DNA from: Euclidia mi
Taxonomy: Eukaryota; Arthropoda; Insecta; Lepidoptera; Erebidae
DNA: 64,000 bases
Assembly (NCBI GenBank): GCA_944739405.2
Contig: OX123187.2
Location: forward strand, 40,156,394 to 40,220,393
Direction of reading: 5' to 3'
Within the stretch, counting starts at the first letter, position 1, and each line of letters opens with the position of its first letter. The notes beneath the pieces are model-generated. The model saw only the letters and a list, made by a program, of their open reading frames with translations. It searched no databases and was not told the origin of the DNA. Below are positions 54,393-64,000 of this stretch, one piece after another. The position numbers and the translations under genes are program-made.

Positions 54393-56431
54393 TTTTATTT
54401 TGACTAAAATAAACACATATCGAAATACACCAAAGCATCTTATCCCTATAATATTCCGGTATCACTTTGACTGCACGTAGATAGATTCATTACTTTGTGT
54501 TCGTTTGAAAACGATGGAACGCTTTGAGTGGCAAAAAGAGCTCACAGCCTTTACAAGCTTTAGTCGGCTGATCGTTCATAATTGCCACTACCGATTCTTT
54601 GAATAGGTTACATTTCTGTCTCTTTGTGATCATTGAATGGATAACAAGCGTTTTCCAGTTAAGTCTATGCAGTTTTGCCGTGCAATTAGAACGGATATGC
54701 TGAATAATGTATGAAGCTATTTCGGTGATGCGATTCAGGTATGCGGCTTAGTGCAGCGTTGCTATTCGCCTCTTTAGTGTGGTCAGTTGTAGGTGATTAT
54801 AGATCCTTTCTAGTGTAATCAGATAAGGTTCTGATAATTATAGGTAAAACTGATTCACGAATTATTTAATTCTATATTGATTTTAGCATACGTGCCAAGC
54901 AATTCCGTAGCTTACTAAATGTCCGATGCACTGTTCTGATGATTCTCGCCGTTCACTTTTGTCGATTCGATATTTTCGATTCCATTTGACAATAGCATGC
55001 GGCTAGATCAATTAAAAAAAAACTCTTGAACTGTTCCGATGCTGTACGCGTTGGCGATAACCTACAACTGACCAATTATACAGTCCATTTCAATAGCCAG
55101 TTTGTAGCCGCTGCAAGACAAATGCTGGTCGAAATTCACGTTTGCGTTTGCGAGTTTATTTGCGTGCGGCTATAGTGAAAACCGACGGACGATTTATATC
55201 GTAAATAGGGACCTCACTGCGGCGCAGATAACTAAAATTGCAAGACAATTTGGTAGTCAACATGAGTTCAAAAAGCTTAAGACTTCGATTGCTTGTTTGA
55301 ATTGTTATTATAAACACGTCTATCAGAAAAAAATATATACAATAAGCTTAAGAATTTTACTAAAATGCTGTTAATTTGGCATCAGTATTTAATGAAAACA
55401 TGAAATGATTCAACCAAAGTAGGTACCTATTATTGAAATCATATTTAGGACCATCACCTGAACAGTGAACTCTCTATCCTATAAACTAAATAGCAGCCAG
55501 CAAAATCTGAAACAAAACCATTTGTACACGGGTGCAGTGTAAAGCCTTCTAAATAGATATTGATGAGACATAATGGAACACGTAATCCATGAGCTGGCTA
55601 GAGTATCGTGGACGCATGACGTGGGTCGTGCCAACTGACGCGCAGATCACTGGACTGAACTCTGCGACCCCGCTGCCAACATTTAATTATTCAGCGAAAC
55701 ACAATATCACTTTTAACTAGCGTCGACTACGGTACGCGCATACTAAACTATTTATTGATGGGAAGTTCATTATCCCGCTTGTGACAAAGGGCAAGTAAAG
55801 CTTCATCAATTTAGTGTAAATTTTTTAGGGTTGACGAAAATATGTGTTCTAAAGCTTCTGTCATGCTAACGAATAAGCTGATGCTTTCAGAGAGCAGTAG
55901 AAATTTTACTAGTACTGCTATGACTACACTATTTCTCCGAAACCGAGAACTACAATATAGTGATGGACTGGTGTGGACTGGAGTGCCACATCGTTTATTC
56001 TTCTTAGACATCTCTACTACATTAACATTACGATGAAGCTAGCATATCTTTAAACTCTATATTAATTCCAATCAACCACATGCCTATAAAGGCACTTTAT
56101 GTCATAATAGCTTCTAATTAAAACATTCAGAAATAGCGCGCCTAGGAACTATTTCATTATTGCGAAACTCATCTGTTCTCTTTCCACGGGTGCCATTGTC
56201 AGGACATGTACGAGTAGTACGATTAATTTATTTTTAGTTTGTCACAACAGAGTTGGCACCGACATGTGTTTGGCGCTCAATAGTTTATTTTTGTGTTGTG
56301 ATAACAATATCTTTAGGAGAGGTTATGTTTGGGGGGATATACCGGCTGTTCAGCGTAGTTCGATAGGATAAAATCTCAGTAGAACACATTTTTATCTCCC
56401 TTGTTTGAGAAAACAAACGATCTAAAGTTTG
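54393..56431. other. No recognisable feature
   Basis: 2 kb of AT-rich DNA without a supported exon or repeat. Confidence 0.4.
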
Positions 56432-56441
56432 TAAGATGCAT

Positions 56442-59400
56442 CATCATCATCATCATATCAGCCAAACGACGTCCACTGCTGGACATAGGCCTCCCCCAAG
56501 GTTCTCCACACAGACCGGTCTTGAGCCGCCCGCATCCAACCGCCTCCCGCGATCTTGACGAGGTCGTCGGTCCACCTTGCGGGGGGCCTACCTCTGCTGC
56601 GTCGTCCGGTACGTGGCCGCCACCCCAGAACCTTTCTGCCCCTACGGCCATCGGTTCTTCGAGCTATGTGCCCTGCCCACTGCCACTTCAGCTTGGCTAT
56701 CCGGAGAGCTATGTCGGCGACTTTGGTTCTACTGCGGATCTCCTCATTTCTGATTCGATCTCGCAGGGAAACTCCAAGCATAGCTCTCTCCATCGCCCTC
56801 TGAGTGACCTTGAGCCTTCTGATAAGGCCCATAGTGAGCGACCACGTCTCTGATCCGTAAGTCATCACTGGCAACACACACTGGTCAAAGACTTTCGTCT
56901 TGAGACACTGCGGGATATCGGACGAGAAGATATGTCGTAGCTTCCCGAACGCTGCCCAACCGAGTTGGATTCGACGATTGACCTCCTTCTCGAAGTTGGA
57001 CCTACCTAATTGGACTACTTGTCCCAGGTAGGTATACTTGTCGACAACTTCGAGCGCAGAGTTCCCAACCTGAATAGGAGCAGGTACAACATGGACGTTC
57101 GACATGATTTTCGTCTTGTCCATGTTCATCTTAAGACCTACTTGTTGAGAGACTCTACAGAGGCCATCGAGCATTGTGCCTAGGTCTTCCATGGTCTCAG
57201 CCATGACTACGATATCGTCTGCGAATCGAAGGTGAGTGATGTACTCGCCGTTGATGTTGATGCCGAGCCCATTCCAGTCCAGAAGCTTAAAAACATCCTC
57301 CAGCGCAGTGGTAAACAGTTTCGGGGATATGACATCCCTCCAATCCAACTCCAGCGAGGGGTGAGACAGGTCTCACCCCTCGCTGGAGTTGAATAGGTTT
57401 CGAACTCTGGTCCTGGAGGCGGACTGACATAGTGGCGTTTTCATACAAACACTTCAGCACTTCGATATATCGGTAGTCAATCCGGCACCGTTGGAGAGAC
57501 TGTAGCACCGCCCAGGTTTCGATCGAATCGAAGGCTTTCTCATAGTCCACAAACGCCAAGCATAGGGGCTTGTTATACTCCTCGGACTTCTGTATAACCT
57601 GCCGCAGCGTATGTATGGTCTATGATATTATAGCCTTTACGGAAACCGGCTTGTTCGGGAGGCTGGAAGTCATCTAGCTTGCTCTCGAGACGATTCGTGA
57701 TGACCCTCGAAAACAGCTTGTAGACGTGGCTCAGAAGTGTGATGGGTCTGTAGTTCTTTAAGAAGGTTTTATCCCCTTTATTAAAGAAAAGCACCACCAC
57801 ACCTCTGTGCCACGCCTGTGGCGTTTTACCCTCGAGAATGACGGAATTAAATAGCTTCCGAAGGGCTTCTCTAGCGGGTGCACCGCCAGCCTTCAGAAGC
57901 TCGCTCGTAATTCCGTCATCACCCGGCGCCTTGTTGTTTTTGAGCTGTTTGAGAGCCACACTAATCTCGTGCATGCTGACGTCCGGGATATCTTCGGTAT
58001 AGTGTCGGGTCAATCCAGCTCTAGGATCTGACGCTGGAGTGCTTGCGGGTTGTTGCGTTGTCGTGTATAGCTGTCCATAGAACCTTTCGATCTCTTCCAA
58101 GAGCTCAGGCTTGGACGATACGATTCTGCCATCTTCCGTCTTCAGCTTTGTCAGCTGACTCTGCCCAACAGACAGATCCCTCTGGAACACTTTGGAACCC
58201 TTATTCTGCTCGATCGCCTCACGAACACGTTTTGTGTTGTATTGGCGGAGATCGCGAGTCAGAGACTTAGAGATCTGTCTGTGGAGGTGCCGATATTTCG
58301 TCATGTCGTCGGAGGATAGCAGAACAATCTTGCGCCTTTCCTCTAACAGCTCGAGGGTCGGATCCGAGATCTTGCTGGTTCTCTTGCTTTTCTGGGGCTT
58401 TAAGAATTTAGCCCCTGTTTTATGGACAGCATCCACGAACCCGTTACTGTACACGTCCACATCTACGCATTCGCCCAGGCATTCGAAACGGTTCTTGAGT
58501 TCGAGCTGAAAGCTCTCGGGGTTTTGGATATGAACCGGTGCCGTGAGCGTGGACTTTATCAACCTCGACCGTTCGAGGCTTGTACAGATATTCAATGTGC
58601 CTCTTACCATTCGGTGATCGCTCCCCACTTTAAGTGAATTGATCACGGAGACATCATTGAATATCTGCCTCTTCGTCGACATGATAAAGTCGATCTCATT
58701 TTTGGTTGCACCGTCTGGACTTACCCAGGTCCACTTGCGGCATTCTCGCTTCTTGAAGAAAAAGTTCATCATATAGAGTCCTTCCTTCTCCATAAAGCTA
58801 GCCAGCAAGTGACCCCGGGAATTCCGATGCCCATAACCAAATTGCCACACTCTCAGCTCATCACCGTCACGTTTGCCCAGTTTCGCGTTAAAATCTCCCA
58901 TGACCACGGTGTAATGGGTTTTGTAGCCATGTATAGCCCGAGATATATCCTCGTACATGGCTTCCACCTCCTCATCGGGGTGCGACGAGGTCGGAGCGTA
59001 TACCTGTATGACCTTCAGCGAATACCGCTTGGATATTCTGAGTATAAGGTACGCTACCCTGCTCGACACACTCCCAATATTTACCACGTTGGTCACGAGA
59101 GATTTGTGGACGATGAACCCGACACCACCTTGGGATTGTTGGTCGCCCTCCCGGTAGAAGAGCAAGTTACCGGAATTGAGAACTATCGAGTCCTCCCCCT
59201 GTCTTCGGACTTCGGATAGGCCTATGATATCCCATCGCAACTTGCTCAATTCTTCTTCCAGCTCGACAATCTTTTCGTCGGTCCGCAGTGTGCGCGTGTT
59301 CAGTGTTGCCAGGGCCAATTGTCGTTGGTGGTGGTAGCCCGATCTCTTCCGGAGATTCTTCGCTCCCCTTGCCCCGCCGTTACCATGGCCGCTACCATAA

Positions 59401-59571
59401 CCAGGACTAGCGGGGCCGCCGGGGACTAGGGGCCGGTTTTTATAGGTGTGGTTTATGATGGGGGGATTTGCCATAATCGCCACGCTTGGCAGGCGTATTG
59501 GCGATCGCAGTGGCGGAAGTCTTTAGTGCTGGACGCTGCTGCTCATCTAGCATCTAGGATTTTTTAGCATA
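56442..59571 (-). mobile_element. RTE-type LINE (RTE-B), near full length
   Basis: The unit is flanked by the 10-bp repeat taagatgcat (56432-56441, 59572-59581). It has a short 5' leader, one long open frame broken twice, almost no 3' UTR and a (GAT)n tail. About 3.1 kb is the normal size for RTE elements. Confidence 0.9.
56458..59483 (-). pseudogene. RTE-B ORF: endonuclease and reverse transcriptase
   Basis: It starts MAIMANPPIINHTYKNRPL. Endonuclease: ALATLNTRTLRTDEKIVELE, GLSEVRRQGE, VIQVYAPTSSHPDEE, VMGDFNAKLGKRDGDE, EIDFIMSTKR, GSDHRMVRGTL. RT: NKAPGDDGITSELLKAG, GVVVLFFNKGDKTFLKNYRP, PEQAGFRKGYN. A 2-nt loss near 57617 then shifts the frame. CLAFVDYEKAFDSIETWAVL (motif A) follows in the second frame (57559-57287), and a snap-back duplication at 57346-57391 destroys the motif B lead-in. 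The third frame (57348-56458) resumes with RFADDIVVMAETMED (motif C), YTYLGQVVQLGRSN, VMTYGSETWSLT, KLKWQWAGHIARRTD, RPPARWTDDLVK and AYVQQWTSFG stop. All other parts are open, so the damage is slight. Confidence 0.9.
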
Positions 59572-59773
59572 TAAGATGCATGGAAGTTTGAAAGTATAGG
59601 ATAAAGAAATGGTTCGAGAGCTTGGCATAGATGAATTTATCATTCCAATTTTTAAGCTGAGCAGTTGTGGTGCATAGTTACTTGCCCCGTTTCGTTTCGG
59701 CAGCTTCAACGGTTTGACTGCCTCTGTTCGATTTATGTGTAGATTTAACTTTTATATTGAGATAGTATTTTTA

Positions 59774-60218
59774 AAAGCATGAAAGTATAACGCTGTTGAG
59801 ATGCGATCACTGCGTAGTATGTGTGGGGTGAGACTGATTGTTAGAATTCCAAATGTGATAATACGAGAGAACAGTGGTCTGAAAGAAGATGTCGTGACTA
59901 GGATTGAGAAAGGAATGCTGAAGTGGTGTGGACATGTGGAGCGAATGAGTGAAGAAAGAATGACGAATCAGATCTATAAGGCAAATGTGTGTGGGCAAGT
60001 CGGTCGCGGCAGACCTCGTCCGACATTCCTCGACCAAATTGGGGACGTCCTAAAAAACGGTAAGGTCCGAAGTACCCGAAACCGGCGAGCATGTATGAAA
60101 AGAGTAATGAGTGTAGAGGAATCGCGTGAGGTTTGTAAGGATAGAAGCAAGTGGCGTTCTGTTGTCTCTGCCTTCCCCGACGGGAAAAAGGCGTGAGTAT
60201 ATGTATGCATGTGTATGT
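59774..60218 (+). mobile_element. RTE-A LINE 3' fragment
   Basis: An open frame from 59801 to 60196 encodes MRSLRSMCGVRLIVRIPNVI, KGMLKWCGHVERMSEERMTN, QVGRGRPRPTFLDQIGDVLK and KWRSVVSAFPDGKKA stop, followed by gtgagtatatgtatgcatgt. It is nearly identical in protein to the 48.0-kb copy. A short direct repeat (gtattttt) before 59774 and after 60218 may be the target duplication. Only about 140 codons are left. Confidence 0.88.
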
Positions 60219-60239
60219 ATGGTATTTTTCTATTGATTC

Positions 60240-63200
60240 TAGTTGTATTACTGGTTAAGTTTATGTAATAAATTTTGTAATAAATTTTGTATATTATGTA
60301 ACAAGGTCAATCTAGGTATTGCTTATTACGAATACAAAAAAAATTATCTATCACCTACAAAAATAAAATTACATCTGCATAAGCCAATTACACATAAGAA
60401 TAACAGCAGCCAATTAGACCACTTGAACATAGGGACCAATTATAAGGTGAAAAAGGGCACAATACCATACTATTTTAAAATCACTAAAAAAGCATCTATT
60501 TGTTCAGATACTGGCAGGGTTACTGGTGAAATGCTTAATAATTCAATTTCAGGTGAGAGCAAAGAGTTTTTTCGAGCCTAATAAAACTAATCGCTTTATT
60601 TTATTACATCAGAATATTCACGGTATATTCTCAAAAAAAGAGCTATTAGAAATCACTCTTGCAGAAATAGATACTAAAACTAGTACGAGATATATTATGT
60701 TTAACTGAAACATTTGTTAAAATGGGTACTGAGCAAAATATTAATATTACTAATTTTGAACTAGGATCATGCTACTGTAGGCAAAATAAACGAGGTGGCT
60801 CATGCATACTAATCAGGAGAGGCATTTCTTATAAAAAGATATCATGTTTTGATGAGTTTAGGATGACTTACCACTTTGAACTTAGTGCAATTAAGCTTAT
60901 GGATAATAATATAATAATCATATGTATATATAGAATTCCCTCTAAAATTAAACGACGTCTAGATTATTTCTTTAACAACTTGGATCTCATACTGTATAAA
61001 TATTTATCCAAATATTCCAAAAATAGGATTATTTTAGCTGGTGACCTGAATATCAATTATCTTGACAAACAAAATCAAAACACACGACGATTAATGAATA
61101 TTTTAACGAAATATAATTTAGTCTCGCATATATCTGGACCGACTAGAGATAAAACATGCTTTGATCTAATCATCAGTAATATAGGTGATGCGTCGGGCTC
61201 ATTATTACCATTATACATATTTATCCGATCATGATACGGCCCAGATTCTCATTCTGGTAGGTCTGTAGCGTCTAAAAGCAAAATACCCAAATTTATCTAT
61301 AATTTTAGAAGATGTTACTCAGAGGAAAACTTAAAAAAATTCAAACAATACCTCCCTAGCCTACAGTATTTAAATTGGTACAATCAATCTGACCTTAATT
61401 TAGCATTTAATGAATTCTATGATTACTTTTATTTACTCTATTATCTCTGCTTTCCAATAAACAGAATAAAAATTAATTTGACAAATAAAAATAATTGGTT
61501 GTCAAGGGGCCTGCGAAAGAGTTGTGTTTACAAGAGAAAGTTACGCTTTAAATACTAGTATTCAAAATGTAAAACGGATAAATATAAATACATAAAATAT
61601 GATAAATTATTTAAAAAATGCATACTCACAGCTAAAAAGCTCAGTAATTCCAGATATGTACTAAATAGTGAAAATACATGTAAGGCGACATGGTCAGTCA
61701 TTAAGAGTGAGACTAACGGTACAATAAATAAAGATTTTGTAACTAAGCTTGTTCATAATAACACAGTTATAACCAGCCCCTTGTCCATAGCTAATGCGTT
61801 TAACGACTACTTCATTTCTAGTACAAACCAAATAAACCATGAAATTAACAATACAAATTCAAAAAATCAACACTCTAACACCATTTTTTTGTCACCTGTG
61901 AATGAGTTTTATATACACAAGCTGATAATGTCTCTAACAAACACAAAATCTGAGGGTTATGATTCTGTATGTACCAAAATCATAAAATCTTGTAGTAGTC
62001 AATTGGCTCCCATAATCACATTTTGTAAATCTGTCCCTACAGACAGGCACGTTTCCAAACAAACTAAAATACTCCGTAATTAAACCATTACACAAAAAAG
62101 GAGAAAAGACTGATATAAGAAATTATCTAATAGACCAGTTACTATCTTGCCAATATTTTCGAAAATATTTGAAAAAGTCATGCATAATAAATTAACATCT
62201 TTCTTCGGCAGGCATGAGATAATAGACAAAAATCAGTTTGGCTTTCAAAAAAATCCACTAGGGACGCTATGTTTTTCTTAGTTAATAATATTCTCCAGAA
62301 AGTCAATGATAAAGTATACACAACAGTTATGTTCCTTGATATGACAAAAGCATTCGATTTTGTCTCACATAAACTGCTTTTGAAAAAATTAGAACAATAT
62401 GGTATTAGGGGACCAGCACATAACTGTCTAAAAACCTACCTAGAAGATAGGCTTCAAAGCGTTGATATATCTCAGTTGAACGGTAAGGATTATATACAAA
62501 CATATAGATCAGATTACAAAAAAAATGAATTCGGAGTTCCCCAGGGAAGCGTATTGGGACCTCTGCTTTTCCTGGTCTATATAAACGACTTACCTGATGT
62601 TATAGAACATAAAACTATACTGTTTGCAGATGATGTATCGATTATGGTGACTACAGATAAAAATATGTCAATCAAACAACACGAAACTGACATTTACAAT
62701 ACTCTGACATTAGTTATTAATTGGTTAAATAATAATAATCTAAAAATAAATTTATCTAAGACAAATATCATTTAATCATTTTAATAATAATAATATAATA
62801 ATTAATTATCATGGACATACCTTATCGAATGCAAATTGTGTGACATTTCTGGGAATTATAATAAATTCAAAATTCAATTGGATCGAACAAGTAGAAAAAA
62901 TTACGAACAAATTAAATAGTTTTTCATATGCTCTTTACAAATTGGCAAAAGTAACTAACCAAAATACTGCACGAACAGCCTATTTTGCTTATGTTGAATC
63001 AGTCCTCAGGTATGGGTTACTTATATGGGGCAACAGCTCACACATACAAAAAGTGTTTTTAGCCCAAAAACGATGCATCAGATCGATTTGCGATATCGCT
63101 CCGGACGTATCATGTCGACCTTTCTTCAAAATGTTGCGAATACTCCCGTTAGAATGTCTTTACATACTTGAAATAGGTAAATTTATAAAACAACATCCAG

Positions 63201-63695
63201 ATTCATTTAAACACGCAAAAGATGTCACTCGGCGGGATAATATAAGAAATCCAGATAGGCTTGTTCTAAACATGATACCCAGAACGAGTCGGCTTCAAAA
63301 CAACTCATACGCCATGTGTGTAAAAATTTATAATAAATTAACAAACTTTATAAAAATCCTGCCGATAAATAAGTTTATACCAGCTTTACGTAGTTGGCTC
63401 ATGCAAAAAAGCATTTACTCTATCAAAGAATTTTTATCAAGTAACTAAATGATGAATTATCGGTGTAATGAGAACCTAATTGACCTACTGATGAATAAAT
63501 ATATGACATTGTTAACATAAAATATGATCAATGAAATAGATTTAACTTGTTCAATTTATACTGTATGTTCCTACATTTGCATGCTATTTTAAATGGCTAA
63601 ATGGGCTTGTACTTTCTATTATTATCATACTATGACATCAACATCTGTAATGTACCCTGTTTACAGCAAATAAAGATATTCTGTATTCTGTAGCT
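60240..63695 (+). mobile_element. CR1/Jockey-type LINE, decayed
   Basis: It covers a possible ORF1 remnant (60243-60540), the endonuclease (60570-61234), the linker, RT and C-terminus (stop at 63448), then a 3' UTR with aatgtaccctgtttacagca and a final aataaagatattctgt. The 12.0-kb fragment is a 3' relative. The element starts right after the RTE-A fragment that ends at 60218, so it is probably cut at the 5' end. A target duplication was not found. Confidence 0.82.
60570..63448 (+). pseudogene. ORF2 of the CR1/Jockey-type LINE
   Basis: Endonuclease: LLHQNIHGIFSKKELLE, LTETF, KRGGSCILIRRG, ICIYRIPSKIK, RIILAGDLNINYLDKQN, SGPTRDKTCFDLIISN. RT: NTKSEGYDSVCTKIIKSC, a KPLHKKGEK block split by a shift near 62080, FGFQKNPL near 62240, motif A TTVMFLDMTKAFDFVSHKLL, motif B FGVPQGSVLGPLLFLVYIND, motif C ILFADDVSIMV, then TFLGIIINSKFNWIEQVEKI and RTAYFAYVESVLRYGLLIWG. 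The C-terminus is KIYNKLTNFIKILP and SIYSIKEFLSSN. At least five frameshifts or stops separate the frames, the last being the TAA at 62773-62775 after LSKTNII. The catalytic aspartates are intact. Confidence 0.85.
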
Positions 63696-64000
63696 GTTAC
63701 CAGCTTCCAAAGGGTACCAAAAATACAAATTCACCTACAATACAAAATAGAAAACAAATATGTCTGGTTATAAAATTCTTTTAGAAGGTAGGTATCAAAT
63801 AAAATTTATACACCGGCGATGAAAACGCCGACGGCGGCGTAGCAACTTCGAAGAAGCTTGCTTAGAAGTGCGCCGAGAGCAGTTGCTTTGATCTCCACTG
63901 GCAACAATACTTCACTTTATAACTCTGCGTGATGCAAAAATGGTTCTTATGAACAATATTGAATCAACGGACACAAAAAGCAACAATATTGAGTCAAGTG
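63696..64000. other. Window end, no recognisable gene
   Basis: AT-rich sequence and a GC-richer patch at 63830-63900 (gatgaaaacgccgacggcgg). No exon can be supported before the window ends. Confidence 0.35.

Overview
The window is nuclear DNA of an insect, almost certainly a moth or butterfly. It is AT-rich and intron-bearing, and it is packed with lepidopteran-style interspersed repeats: non-LTR retrotransposons of several clades, tRNA-derived SINEs, Penelope-like, BEL/Pao, Tc1 and mariner remnants, and palindromic MITEs. Nothing bacterial or viral is evident. Family assignments come from reading motifs by eye; no database search was possible.

Only three pieces of host coding sequence are recognisable. 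(1) A clean 156-bp exon at 2903-3058 (+), flanked by a splice acceptor and a GTAAGT donor, encodes part of a DM10 domain like that of EFHC1/EFHC2 ciliary proteins. (2) A microsomal glutathione S-transferase 1 (MGST1, MAPEG family) gene lies on the minus strand in two pieces, 8480-8349 and 6201-5890. (3) A second MGST1-like copy at 13265-12827 (-) has lost a stretch near its N terminus and is out of frame.

Layout: 1-401 is a foldback repeat. 1138-2800 is a 3'-cut RTE-type LINE beside the EFHC-like exon. 5.8-8.5 kb is MGST1 copy 1 with a 2.1-kb insertion. 8.8-12.7 kb holds a BEL/Pao end, a Penelope-like foldback, a GC-rich repeat and a LINE 3' end. 12.8-13.3 kb is MGST1 copy 2. 14-22 kb is repeats, including a Penelope-like element with reverse transcriptase and GIY-YIG domains. 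22.3-26.6 kb holds a TIR element followed by a decayed Tc1 element. 28-32 kb is small fragments. 33.1-35.8 kb is a Jockey-type LINE. 36-39.5 kb is SINEs. 40.6-46.7 kb is a nearly intact 6.1-kb R1/LOA/I-group LINE with RNase H. 47.7-54.4 kb is SINEs and RTE-A tails, one inside a long-TIR element. 56.4-59.6 kb is a near full-length RTE LINE. 60.2-63.7 kb is a decayed CR1/Jockey-type LINE.

The most interesting structure is in MGST1 copy 1. A 2144-bp block bounded by terminal inverted repeats and a 3-bp ATT duplication sits inside the coding sequence, and removing it together with one ATT rejoins the reading frame exactly. The terminal repeat supplies a GT and the exon an AG that would allow in-frame splicing, so this may be an intron made by a DNA transposon. 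Other notable points are two LINE reverse transcriptase genes broken by perfect 22-23 bp snap-back duplications with 2-nt loops, two SINE/LINE pairs sharing 3' tails, and two 5'-UTR hairpins with near-identical 7-nt loops in the R1-type LINE.
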